Translations under genes and position numbers: made by a program
Notes under the pieces: generated by a model
Seen by the model: only the letters and a program-made list of their open reading frames with translations
What the model was told of the DNA's origin: nothing
Database searches by the model: none
Shown here: piece by piece, positions 10,019 to 18,822 of the stretch
Position numbering within the stretch: the stretch's first letter is position 1
Layout: each line of letters opens with the position of its first letter
Assembly (NCBI GenBank): GCA_964633225.1
Contig: CAZWFQ010000004.1
Location: forward strand, 1-64,000
Reading direction: 5' to 3'
DNA: 64,000 nt
Source: JAKQIM01 sp964633225
Lineage (GTDB): Bacteria; Chloroflexota; Anaerolineae; Anaerolineales; UBA4823

Positions 10019-10732
10019 ATGCCCACCTTTTCTACCATTGCACTAGACGCCGACGACACCCTGTGGCACAACGAACGCCTGTTTGCCAACGCCCAGGCCA
10101 TGTTCAGAGAGCTGTTAGCCCAATACCTCAGCCCTGAACTGATTGCTGAGCGCCTGCACCAGACCGAAATGCGCAACATCCAGCATTTTGGCTACGGCAT
10201 CAAGGCTTTTGCCCTCTCCATGATTGAAACCGCCCTCGAGCTGACCGATGGACGCGTGAAGGCCGGCGACATCCAGGCCTTGATTGATTATGCCAAGGGC
10301 ATGCTGGTGGCAGAGGTCGAACTGCTGGAGCACGTCAGCGAGACCGTCCCCTTATTGGCTCAAAGCTACCGGCTGATGCTCATCACCAAAGGCGACCCAC
10401 TGGACCAGGAATCCAAGCTGGCTCGTTCTGGCTTGCAGCCTTACTTCTGGCAGGTTGAGGTGGTCAGCGATAAGAACCCCGCCGTGTACCAGAACTTGCT
10501 GAACAAATACAACCTGGCGCCGCAGCGCTTTGTGATGGTGGGCAACTCACAGCGTTCCGACATCCTGCCGGTGCTGGCGATCGGCGGCGTGGCAGTATTT
10601 GTGCCTTACCTGAACACCTGGGCGCACGAGGCCGCCGACGCCCCCCCGCCCGGTCAGCCCGGCTATTACGAGATTGAACACCTGGGGCATCTGCCAGGCC
10701 TGCTGGAAAAGCTAGAAAATTCTCACCCATAA
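10019..10732 (+). CDS. HAD-superfamily hydrolase
   Basis: 237-residue cytoplasmic phosphatase-like protein. Motif I is LDADDTLW (residues 8-15, nucleophile and acid/base Asp), motif II is LMLITKGD (about 120), the motif III lysine is in VVSDKNP (about 150), and motif IV is FVMVGNSQRSDILP (about 172). A helical cap lies between motifs I and II as in the haloacid dehalogenase/YjjG-like subgroup. The substrate cannot be told. Divergent from the gyrase-propeller-like operon; TATACT at 9987-9992 could be its -10. No clear Shine-Dalgarno. Confidence 0.88.
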   Translation: MPTFSTIALDADDTLWHNERLFANAQAMFRELLAQYLSPELIAERLHQTEMRNIQHFGYGIKAFALSMIETALELTDGRVKAGDIQALIDYAKGMLVAEVELLEHVSETVPLLAQSYRLMLITKGDPLDQESKLARSGLQPYFWQVEVVSDKNPAVYQNLLNKYNLAPQRFVMVGNSQRSDILPVLAIGGVAVFVPYLNTWAHEAADAPPPGQPGYYEIEHLGHLPGLLEKLENSHP

Positions 10733-10759
10733 CCATCATCCACATCCCCCAGTGCGATC

Positions 10760-10788
10760 TTGACAAAACTAGTAACTGGTATTATATT
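10760..10788 (+). promoter_or_regulatory. Near-consensus promoter of the padR-ABC operon
   Basis: TTGACA (10760-10765) and TATATT (10783-10788) with a 17-base spacer; 6/6 and 5/6 matches. The left arm of the large palindrome fills the spacer, so a bound repressor would block RNA polymerase. Confidence 0.75.
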
Positions 10789-10819
10789 TACGTCTAAATA
10801 TAACACCAGTTACTAGTTT
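10766..10819. promoter_or_regulatory. 54-bp palindromic operator, probable PadR autoregulatory site
   Basis: Outer arms AAACTAGTAACTGGT (10766-10780) and its exact complement (10805-10819); inner arms TATATTTA (10783-10790) and TAAATATA (10795-10802); four central bases CGTC. The 25-bp half-sites have one mismatch. It covers the promoter spacer, the -10 and the start region, 38 bases before the PadR start codon. Autoregulation by PadR proteins on such sites is well known; binding here is inferred. Confidence 0.75.
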
Positions 10820-10856
10820 ATTGATTCTCCGTTCACGCATCCTGAGAGACTGCCTT

Positions 10857-11438
10857 ATGTCTGTCCGCCATGCCATCTTGGGCCTGTTGGCCCAACGTCC
10901 TCGCCACGGGTACGAGCTGCGCCTGGGTTTTGAAGCCCTGGCTGGCGGCGAACAGTTGTGGGAAGTCAAGCCGGCCCAGATCTACAGCACCCTGGCCCGC
11001 CTGGCTGAAGGCGGGTTGGTGCAGCAAGAAAGCGTAGAACAGGGTGGCGGCCCCGAGAAGCACATTTACGCCCTCACCCCTGCCGGGAAGGCAGAGCTAG
11101 AATCCTGGTTCCAGAGCAGCGTTTCTGGCGAACACCAGCGCGATGAATTCTTCATCAAGCTGCTGTTATGCCTGGCAGATGAAATCGCCAGCCCTACCCG
11201 GCTGATCCAGGTGCAGCGCGCCCACTTATACCAGGAGCTGCACAATATTACCACCCAGCGCACCGATGCCGACCCCCGCCAGGCCCTGGCCCACATCTTG
11301 CTGCTGGACAAAACCATCATGCATCTGGAGGCCGACCTGCGCTGGCTAGACATGGTCGAAGCCCGCCTGGATGAGATCAAAAAGCAGCCCCTGCCCGAGC
11401 CCGAAATCCGGCCTCGCGGGCGGCCGCGCAAATCATAG
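10857..11438 (+). CDS. PadR-family transcriptional regulator
   Basis: 193 residues. The N-terminal winged helix reads AILGLLAQRPRHGYELR, then KPAQIYSTLARLAEGGLV and the wing IYALTPAGKAELESW: the classic PadR pattern. The C-terminal part is helical (dimerisation) as in PadR subfamily 2, with a basic proline-rich tail RPRGRPRKS. Start at 10857 aligns with family N-termini; an upstream in-frame start at 10821 would lie next to the operator. It is the first gene of an operon with the ABC ATPase and permease downstream, and most likely represses them and itself until a drug or peptide ligand binds. Confidence 0.92.
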   Translation: MSVRHAILGLLAQRPRHGYELRLGFEALAGGEQLWEVKPAQIYSTLARLAEGGLVQQESVEQGGGPEKHIYALTPAGKAELESWFQSSVSGEHQRDEFFIKLLLCLADEIASPTRLIQVQRAHLYQELHNITTQRTDADPRQALAHILLLDKTIMHLEADLRWLDMVEARLDEIKKQPLPEPEIRPRGRPRKS

Positions 11439-11488
11439 CACGTCATTGAAGGTAAAACCGTTGGAAACCGCAAGAATTGGAGATCAAT

Positions 11489-12229
<741 letters not shown>

Positions 12230-12241
12230 GGAGCGTATGCG

Positions 12242-14797
12242 ATGAATCTCCAACTTACCCTTGCCTTGCGCTACCTGCTGGGGCGCAAGCTGCGTACCAC
12301 CCTCACCACCCTGGCAATTGTCTTCGGCGTGCTGCTCATCTTTGGCATGAACACGCTGATGCCGGCCTTTATCCAGGCTTTCCAATCCAACGCCATGGCC
12401 ATGACCGGCGAGGTGGATGTCACCATCACCAATAAAACCGGCGAGATCTTCCCGCAGTCAGTGTTAGAACAATTAGCTGCGGTGGAGGGCGTGCGGGTGG
12501 CGGCTGGCTCGCTGGAGCGCGCCGTCAACCTGCCGTCTGACTATATCGATGCCAACCCGGCCGTCCCAGATCGCATCACCGCGCTGACCCTGATTGGGGT
12601 AGTGCCCGATGAAATTCGCTCGGTGTATGCCTTTAACGTCATTGAAGGCCGCTTTTTGCAGGCCGGCGACCAGGCCGCGGCAGTCATTTCCGAATCGCTG
12701 GCAGATGAGGCCGGCTTGCACGTGGGCGACACGCTCAGCCTGCCCACCCCCACCGGGATCGCAGATCTGACCGTTGTCGGGCTTCTGCCGCAGCGTTTGC
12801 TGCCTGGCAACGAAGAAGTATTGATCCCCTTGGCTGAAGCGCAAATCTTAATCGATGCTCCCGCCAAGATCAACATGATCGAGGCCAACTTCAACACCAC
12901 CGATCAGGCTGAACGCGATGCTATCCAGGCCAATATCGAGGCTGCCTTGGGCAGCGGGTACACCATTGGCGTACTGCAGGCCGGCGCCGAAATGCTAGAC
13001 CGGCTTGTACTGGGCCAGGTGATCATCAACCTGCTGGGCGGCTTAGGGCTGCTGATGGGCGGTTTTATCATCTTCAACACCTTCCGCACCATCATCGCCG
13101 AGCGCCGCCGCGATATTGGCATGCTGCGCGCCGTCGGCGCCAGCCGCCGCACCATCACCTACCTGATCCTGACAGAAGGCCTGATCCAGGGCATCATCGG
13201 CACGGCCATCGGCCTGGTAGCCGGGTATGGCCTGGGTTACCTGGCACTCCAGGCCGTTGGGCCAATCATGCAGAAGTTCTTGAACGTCCATTTCGGGGCG
13301 CCGGTGATCACCCCGGGTGTGCTGATCGGCTCGATTGCCATGGGCGTGGGGATCACGCTGTTGGCTGGGCTGCTGCCCGCCCGCGCCGCCAGCCGCATCA
13401 CGCCGCTGGAAGCGCTGCGCCCATCCCCAGGCGAGTTCTCTCTAAGGCGCCTGGCCGGGGCCAGTTTTTGGGCCGGGGTTGCGATGATCGTACTGGCGAT
13501 TGCCGCCCTGATCTCAGTCAACCCCACCCTGGTCAGCCTGGGCGGCCTGCTGTTCGTGCTCGGCCTGATCTTTGTGGCCCCCACCCTGGTCAACCCGGTG
13601 GCACTGCTGTTCAGCAAGCTGCTGGCCCTGGCCTTCGCCCGCGATGGCACAGCCCAGTTAGCTGAGGGCAACCTGAGCCGCCAGCCCAACCGCACCGCCA
13701 TCACCGCCGCCACAACCATGATCGCCATCGCCGTGGTGGTGATGGGCGCCAGCCTGATGTCGAGCCTGGGCACCAGCTTTGTAGATATGCTGAAGAAAAG
13801 CCTGGGCAGCGATTACCTGCTGATACCGCCCTCTGTTTCGCTGTGGGGCTCAAACGTGGGCGCCAGCCCCGAACTGGCCGAGAATCTGCGCGCCATCGAT
13901 GGCGTGGCGGTGGTCAGCTCAACCCGCTTTGCCAGTGCTCTGATCAACGATGCACCGGTGGGTTTGCTGGGTATTGAGCCACGCGCCTACACCGAAGTCA
14001 GCGGCCTGGCCTTCTCGCAAGGAGATCCAGAAGCAGCCTACCAGGCCCTTGAGAGCGGGCGCGCCATGATCATCAATGGCCCGTTGGCCGCAGCCGCAGG
14101 CATCAGCCTGGGCGATGAGGTAGCCCTGCTAACCCCCAATGGCCAGCAGACCTATCGCGTGGTAGGCATTGCTTCTGACTTTCTGAATGCCAAGACCAAT
14201 ACCGCCTATGTCTCGCATACCAACATTCAGGGCGATTTCGGGCGCAGCGAAGACGTGCTCATCCAGGCCAACCTGCTGCCCGGCGCCGATGCTGAGGCCG
14301 TTGAAGCAGCCTTCAGGCAGGCCATTGCGCCTTATCCACAGTTCAAGCTGGTGGCAGGCCAGGAGTATGTGGACCAGAATGCCGGCCTGCTCCAGTCTGC
14401 CTTTGCAGGGATGTACGTGATGGTGATCTTCCTCTCCATCCCCTCTCTGATCGCCATGGTCAACACCCTGGCCATCGGCGTCATCGAGCGCACCCGCGAG
14501 ATCGGCATGCTGCGCGCCGTGGGTTCAACCCGCCGCCAGGTGAGCACCATCATCCTGGCTGAGGCCATCATCCTGTCTGCCATTGGCACAGCCTTTGGCA
14601 TCGCCGCGGGGCTGTACCTGGGCTATATGGCTACCATGGCCATCGGCGACCTCGTCTTCCCAATGACCTATCACTTCCCCATTGCGGGGGTGCTGGTGGC
14701 GATTGCGGCAGGCCTGATCTTTGGGGCGATCGCGGCGATCATCCCAGCCCGCCAGGCCGCCAGGATGGAAATCGTCCAGGCCTTGCGCTACGAGTAA
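12242..14797 (+). CDS. FtsX/MacB-type ABC permease with two permease domains
   Basis: 851 residues. Helix 1 (LTTLAIVFGVLLIFGMNTLM) is followed by a long extracytoplasmic MacB-like domain (residues about 50-255), an FtsX core (about 260-390: IIFNTFRTIIAERRRDIGML, then RAASRITPLEALR), two more helices, a second periplasmic domain and a second FtsX core (ERTREIGMLRAVGSTRRQ, ending ARQAARMEIVQALRYE). The duplicated coupling motifs show a fused pair of half-transporters, so one chain would pair with an ATPase dimer. Such proteins export lipoproteins, peptides or drugs, or transmit force; the substrate is unknown. Confidence 0.92.
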   Translation: MNLQLTLALRYLLGRKLRTTLTTLAIVFGVLLIFGMNTLMPAFIQAFQSNAMAMTGEVDVTITNKTGEIFPQSVLEQLAAVEGVRVAAGSLERAVNLPSDYIDANPAVPDRITALTLIGVVPDEIRSVYAFNVIEGRFLQAGDQAAAVISESLADEAGLHVGDTLSLPTPTGIADLTVVGLLPQRLLPGNEEVLIPLAEAQILIDAPAKINMIEANFNTTDQAERDAIQANIEAALGSGYTIGVLQAGAEMLDRLVLGQVIINLLGGLGLLMGGFIIFNTFRTIIAERRRDIGMLRAVGASRRTITYLILTEGLIQGIIGTAIGLVAGYGLGYLALQAVGPIMQKFLNVHFGAPVITPGVLIGSIAMGVGITLLAGLLPARAASRITPLEALRPSPGEFSLRRLAGASFWAGVAMIVLAIAALISVNPTLVSLGGLLFVLGLIFVAPTLVNPVALLFSKLLALAFARDGTAQLAEGNLSRQPNRTAITAATTMIAIAVVVMGASLMSSLGTSFVDMLKKSLGSDYLLIPPSVSLWGSNVGASPELAENLRAIDGVAVVSSTRFASALINDAPVGLLGIEPRAYTEVSGLAFSQGDPEAAYQALESGRAMIINGPLAAAAGISLGDEVALLTPNGQQTYRVVGIASDFLNAKTNTAYVSHTNIQGDFGRSEDVLIQANLLPGADAEAVEAAFRQAIAPYPQFKLVAGQEYVDQNAGLLQSAFAGMYVMVIFLSIPSLIAMVNTLAIGVIERTREIGMLRAVGSTRRQVSTIILAEAIILSAIGTAFGIAAGLYLGYMATMAIGDLVFPMTYHFPIAGVLVAIAAGLIFGAIAAIIPARQAARMEIVQALRYE

Positions 14798-14808
14798 AGA
14801 GCAATCTC

Positions 14809-14852
14809 AAGCGATATTGAAGTCACTCTTATGAATGGCTTCAATATCGCTT
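14809..14852. repeat. 14-bp perfect inverted repeat between the ABC operon and a response regulator
   Basis: AAGCGATATTGAAG (14809-14822) and its exact complement (14839-14852), loop 16 bases. It begins 11 bases past the permease stop. There is no T-run on either side, and the right arm abuts TATAAT, so it may be an operator for the response-regulator promoter or an imperfect terminator of the ABC operon. Confidence 0.5.
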
Positions 14853-14857
14853 ATAAT
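14852..14857 (+). promoter_or_regulatory. -10 element (TATAAT) of a probably leaderless response-regulator gene
   Basis: TATAAT at 14852-14857 places the start of transcription near 14864, the first base of the GTG start codon. No recognisable -35, so an activator or extended contacts may be needed. Confidence 0.45.
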
Positions 14858-14863
14858 TTAACC

Positions 14864-15244
14864 GTGGCAACTATTTTGTTAGCAGAAGATAACGAATTAG
14901 TCAGCGAGATGACCAGCGAGCGGCTGAAGATGCACGGCTTTAACGTGGTCGCGGTAGGGAATGGACTAGAAGTACTGGCCTACGTCCGCCAGCAGTTTCC
15001 TGACCTGATCCTGTTGGACATGAGCATGCCGGTGCTGGATGGCTGGAGAACCGCTCAGAAATTGAAAGACGATCCCGCCACACGCAAGATCCCGATCATC
15101 GCCGTCACCGCCCACGCCCTCATCGGCGACCGCCAGAAAGCGCTCCAGTCTGGCTGTGACGTGTACGTGACCAAGCCGGTGAACTTCCCTGACCTTTTGG
15201 CAAAGATCAATGGGCTGCTGGAAATCGACTCTCAGTATCAATAA
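14864..15244 (+). CDS. Single-domain response regulator (CheY-like)
   Basis: 126 residues, a receiver domain only. Acidic pair in LLAEDNEL, phospho-acceptor Asp in LILLDMSMP, switch Thr in IIAVTAHA, conserved Lys in VYVTKPVNF. The GTG at 14864 gives MATILLAEDN, the usual start for this family; a longer reading from ATG 14831 would add residues encoded by the inverted repeat and -10. It likely acts as a phosphate relay or by protein contact; the nearest kinase is not adjacent. It converges on the helicase-loader gene at a shared terminator. Confidence 0.85.
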   Translation: MATILLAEDNELVSEMTSERLKMHGFNVVAVGNGLEVLAYVRQQFPDLILLDMSMPVLDGWRTAQKLKDDPATRKIPIIAVTAHALIGDRQKALQSGCDVYVTKPVNFPDLLAKINGLLEIDSQYQ

Positions 15245-15263
15245 TAAATTGCAATAATAAATT

Positions 15264-15303
15264 ATAAGGAGAAAGCGGCGCTTGGGCGCCGCTTTCTCCT
15301 TAT
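15264..15303. terminator. Bidirectional intrinsic terminator
   Basis: Perfect 18-bp stem: ATAAGGAGAAAGCGGCGC (15264-15281) with its complement at 15286-15303, loop TTGG. T-rich sequence follows in both directions. It serves the response regulator on the plus strand and the loader operon on the minus strand; the loader's TAA stop (15302-15300) lies inside the stem. Confidence 0.88.
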
Positions 15304-16781
15304 TTCCTTGCTTTTGTCCGCTTTGCGCCTGGCTTGCCAGGCGCTTTGGCTGTGCCGCGATAATTGGGCACGGTGATGGGGCAAATGGTGCACAGGCGCG
15401 CATCTTCCAGGCGGCTGAGCAAACGCGCGTCAATGTTCTCCATCAAACCTGTCACGGTGATCACGGTTGGCAGGCGGATCAGGTAACGGTAATCGAAAAG
15501 CTGGAAGAGTTTTTCTTGCGCCCAAGGCGTGTTCGATTGAGAGCCCAGGTCATCCAAGATCAGCAGCGGGGCTGTGCGGATCTCTTCAAAACGCCGGTCC
15601 AGGCTGACCGGGCTGGTGGGACTGAATGTGGCACGCAAATGATCAAGCAGCGCTGAAACCATGATGAAAAGCGGCGGCTGGCCCAGGTCAGCACGGTAAT
15701 TGGCAATCGCTGCCGCCAGGAAGGTTTTGCCGCACGCCGCAGGGCCGGTGAACACCAGCCATCCATCCGGATGGTGGGCAAATTCATTCGCCTGGCGCAT
15801 CGCATTTTCCAGGCTGCGCCGGTCTTCTTCGGGCAGATGCTCGCCGGCGCGGTCATCGAAACGGCTGAAGGTTTGTTCGTGGTGCATCGCCAGCGACGAA
15901 AGCTCCGAATGCCCGGCATCATCGGTCGGGCGGCGGAAATCAGTCGCCTGGATATTTACCGATGTCACCAGGTCGGGGTCTTCCAGCCGCGAGCGGATGC
16001 GTGGCTCAACCTGTTCCAACAGCAGGTTGGTGGTCACCACCAACGGCAGGCGGTTGATATAGCGGTAATTGATGATCTGGAAGAGTTTTTCCTGCGCCCA
16101 GGCGGTTGCGTTCTGCGTACCAAAATCGTCCATCACCAGCAGCGGGGCCGTGCGGATCTCTTCAAAGCGTTCTTCAAACGTGCTCTCAGGATCGTTGTAT
16201 GCAAACCGCAGTGCATCCAACAAGTCGGGCACTGTGATGAACAGGGTGGGCACACCCAGGTTGACCACAAAATTGGCAATGGCTGCCGCCAGGTGAGTTT
16301 TGCCGCAGCCATACTTCCCCTGCAGCAAAAGCCAGCCGTTCAGTGCTTGAGAGAACTGGCGGGCTTGGTTATAAGCCCGTTCGAGCGAGTCGGCCTGCCA
16401 GGGACCCAGCCCCACCCGGCCGCGCGGCTGAAAATTCTCAAAGGTTAAGTGCTGCAAGGCCTGCAGGTTGCTCAGCGCAAATAAGCGGTGATGCACTTTT
16501 TGGCGCACCTCACCCAGCCGGCAAGTACACACTTCCAGCTTGCCAAAATCCGGATGATCAATTGGCACATCATGCCGCAGGTAACCCAACCCACCGCACA
16601 TGGGGCAGGTGGGGTCGCCAGCCAGCGTGGCAGCCCGCGCCGCCGGGTTCAGCACCGCGCCGGCGGTGCGGCCTGCTGGTGCGCCATCATTTGTCGCTGC
16701 GGCGCTGCTCCCAGCGGGCATAGCGCTGGCGAGCTTGCTCAGCGTCTGGTCGATCTTGCTCTTTTTTCCCTGTCCGGTCAT
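15300..16781 (-). CDS. Tandem-duplicated DnaC/DnaI-type helicase-loader ATPase
   Basis: 493 residues, about twice a normal DnaC. After a flexible N-terminus there is a zinc-binding segment (CPMCGGLGYL then CTC, about residues 60-85), then two complete AAA+ modules. Module 1: Walker A GKYGCGKTHLAAA, Walker B LLVMDDFGTQ, sensor-1 VVTTNL, arginine-finger region IRSRLEDPDL. Module 2: GPAACGKTFLAAA, LLILDDLGSQ, LLSRLEDARL. Both WAQEKLFQ segments are conserved, pointing to an internal duplication. Loaders of this family open or deposit the DnaB ring. ATG 16781 has AAGGAGG five bases upstream, so the 95-base overlap with the DnaD-like gene appears real. Last gene of the dnaB operon. Confidence 0.9.
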   Translation of the reverse strand: MTGQGKKSKIDQTLSKLASAMPAGSSAAATNDGAPAGRTAGAVLNPAARAATLAGDPTCPMCGGLGYLRHDVPIDHPDFGKLEVCTCRLGEVRQKVHHRLFALSNLQALQHLTFENFQPRGRVGLGPWQADSLERAYNQARQFSQALNGWLLLQGKYGCGKTHLAAAIANFVVNLGVPTLFITVPDLLDALRFAYNDPESTFEERFEEIRTAPLLVMDDFGTQNATAWAQEKLFQIINYRYINRLPLVVTTNLLLEQVEPRIRSRLEDPDLVTSVNIQATDFRRPTDDAGHSELSSLAMHHEQTFSRFDDRAGEHLPEEDRRSLENAMRQANEFAHHPDGWLVFTGPAACGKTFLAAAIANYRADLGQPPLFIMVSALLDHLRATFSPTSPVSLDRRFEEIRTAPLLILDDLGSQSNTPWAQEKLFQLFDYRYLIRLPTVITVTGLMENIDARLLSRLEDARLCTICPITVPNYRGTAKAPGKPGAKRTKARK

Positions 16782-17433
16782 CCCGGCCTCCTTCCTGCCA
16801 GCGGCGCAGGATTGCTTCTACATAGCGCCAGGAGCGCTTATTGCGTTCCACCGCGATCCGGATGGCGTCTTCAATCCATTCGCTGGGATAGAGCGCTTCA
16901 GCATCCCGCAGGCTGTCGGCTAATAGAGGGGTCAACGGGCCAATATTGCCCTCGTACAAACGGTAAATATTCGGCCGCTCAACATACACTGCCAGTGGAT
17001 CCTGATCCTGGCCGGTGGAACGCCATTCACCCTTTTGGATGGATTGGATCGCCGCCCGCCCTTTGGCATTATTAATGAAGACCAATCGTTCATCAGCCGG
17101 CGCAGAAATCCCAGGTTGGGCGCTAACCTGTTCCACCGGCAAATGTGCTACCAACAATGTGCCGCGCTGAGCCGCGCGGGCCAGGGCATCTTCCAGAGCG
17201 TTTTGTGCTTCGATGGCGGTGCGCCCCAGGGATCCCATCAAGGCCGTATCCGCCAGGAATTCTGCCCAACGCAGGCAGCGGAAGGAACCTTCTTTACGCT
17301 CCAGCCGCCAGAAGACATACAACGTAATGCGCAGCTCACCCAGGTGATCGATCTGCCACAGCAACTCGCGGAAGAAGGTCTCAGGCAGGCGAACGGGTCT
17401 TTTCTCGTTTTCCGCAAAGCCATCGAAAGGCAT
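16687..17433 (-). CDS. DnaD/DnaB_2-domain primosome protein
   Basis: 248 residues. The N-terminal half (LPETFFRELLWQIDHLGELR) looks like the winged-helix oligomerisation part of DnaD-like proteins. The C-terminal DnaB_2/DnaD domain is clear: YEGNIGPLTPLLADSL, YPSEWIEDAIRIAVERN and WRYVEAILRRWQEGG, carrying the Y-x3-IG and W motifs used for DNA binding. A charged tail follows, encoded in the overlap with the loader gene. DnaD proteins help restart or initiate replication and bring in the loader. It begins 9 bases after the dnaB stop, between helicase and loader, which fits a primosome operon. Confidence 0.88.
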   Translation of the reverse strand: MPFDGFAENEKRPVRLPETFFRELLWQIDHLGELRITLYVFWRLERKEGSFRCLRWAEFLADTALMGSLGRTAIEAQNALEDALARAAQRGTLLVAHLPVEQVSAQPGISAPADERLVFINNAKGRAAIQSIQKGEWRSTGQDQDPLAVYVERPNIYRLYEGNIGPLTPLLADSLRDAEALYPSEWIEDAIRIAVERNKRSWRYVEAILRRWQEGGRDDRTGKKEQDRPDAEQARQRYARWEQRRSDK

Positions 17434-17442
17434 CTTTTGAGC

Positions 17443-18822
17443 CTATGTCTTTCCCAGGTCAACCACGTATGTGGCCGCATTCTCAAATTTCGCCAGGTTA
17501 TCCCGGAACACCAGTTCCACCGTACCTACCGGGCCATTGCGGTGCTTAGCAATCTTGATCTGCGCCAGGTGCTGCTTGAGGGTATCCTTCTCATACATCT
17601 CTGGGCGATGGATGAACATGACGATATCCGCGTCCTGCTCAAGAGATCCACTTTCTCTCAAGTCTGAGAGCTGCGGCTCCTTGTCGGCGCGCTGCTCAAT
17701 GGCGCGCGAAAGCTGGGCGGCTGCCATCACAGGCACGTTCAGCTCGCGCGCCAGGATCTTCATGTGGCGCGAGATGTAGGAAACCTCTTGCACCCGGTTA
17801 TCAGTGCGCTGCCCACCGCTCATCAACTGTAAATAATCCACCAAAACCAGGTCAATGCCGTATTCCATGTGCAGGCGGCGGCACTTGGTGCGCAGTTGCA
17901 AAGGCGTTAAGCCGGGCGTATCATCCAAGAAGATGTGGGTATCGCCCAATACCTCCACCGCGTGAGCAAACAAAGACCACTCTTCCTCGGTCAGCTTGCC
18001 GGTGCGCAGGTGGTGGGTATCAATGGTAGTCTCCTGCGAAATTAAACGCTGGACGAGCTGCTCAGCCGACATTTCCATCGAGAAGACAGCAATATGCTTT
18101 TTATGCAGTTGGGCCGCGTTCTTGGCGATAGAAAGCATGAAAGCCGTCTTACCCATACCAGGGCGCCCGGCAATGATCAAAAAGTCTGAGGGCTGTAAGC
18201 CCCCCAGCATCTTATCCAGGTCCAAGAAACCCGTCGGCACCCCCACGGTCTCTTCACCGCGCCGGGCAATGGCATCAATGCGATCATAATACTCGCTCAG
18301 CACCTGCTGGATCGGCTGCAGGTCGCGCGTCATACGGCGCTCGCTGACCCCAAAGATGGCCTTTTCGGCCTCATCCATCACCGCTTCAAGCCCCAGTTCT
18401 TCCTGGTAAGCCAGCTTGGCGATGTCGTTGGCAGCCGTCAGCATCCGCCGGCGGATGGCAGTCTGTTCCACCAGGCGCCCATACGCTTCAGCGTGCAGGG
18501 CGGTGGGAACATTGTTAATCAGCGCCGTCAGGTAAGCAGGCCCGCCCACCTCACCCAACTGGCCCATCTGATCCAGTTCTTCTGTAACGGTCAAGAAATC
18601 CAACGGCATGCGGCGCTCGTGCAAGCGCGTAAATGCTTCCCACACCCAACGATGCCGGTGAATGTAAAAATCGTCCGGGCGCAAGAATTGCGCCACGTCA
18701 TAATACGCCTCAGGGTTGATCAGCACCGCACCAATCACCGATTCTTCGGCTTCGCGGCTGTGCGGCACCACCTGAGGAGCAGGTGCGGGGGTTTCTTCAA
18801 ACGGAGGCTGGTCGTCCATCAA
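17443..18822 (-). CDS. dnaB: Replicative DNA helicase DnaB
   Basis: 459 residues, the usual DnaB length. The N-terminal helical domain (SREAEESVIGAVLINPEAY) is followed by the RecA-like domain: Walker A IIAGRPGMGKTAFMLSIA (about residue 215), IAVFSMEMSAEQLVQRL, Walker B-like VLVDYLQLMSGG, and sensor QLSRAIEQRADKEPQLSD with the conserved LRESGSLEQDADIV. It should unwind DNA ahead of the fork as a hexamer. No intein is present, although dnaB is a common intein host. Its start overlaps the bifunctional-nuclease stop by four bases (ATGA), and the DnaD-like gene follows 9 bases after its stop. Confidence 0.97.
   Translation of the reverse strand: MMDDQPPFEETPAPAPQVVPHSREAEESVIGAVLINPEAYYDVAQFLRPDDFYIHRHRWVWEAFTRLHERRMPLDFLTVTEELDQMGQLGEVGGPAYLTALINNVPTALHAEAYGRLVEQTAIRRRMLTAANDIAKLAYQEELGLEAVMDEAEKAIFGVSERRMTRDLQPIQQVLSEYYDRIDAIARRGEETVGVPTGFLDLDKMLGGLQPSDFLIIAGRPGMGKTAFMLSIAKNAAQLHKKHIAVFSMEMSAEQLVQRLISQETTIDTHHLRTGKLTEEEWSLFAHAVEVLGDTHIFLDDTPGLTPLQLRTKCRRLHMEYGIDLVLVDYLQLMSGGQRTDNRVQEVSYISRHMKILARELNVPVMAAAQLSRAIEQRADKEPQLSDLRESGSLEQDADIVMFIHRPEMYEKDTLKQHLAQIKIAKHRNGPVGTVELVFRDNLAKFENAATYVVDLGKT

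Noticed and set aside
14831..14863. Longer start (ATG 14831) for the single-domain response regulator
   Set aside because: The extra residues are encoded by an inverted repeat and a TATAAT element and lie outside the family N-terminus.
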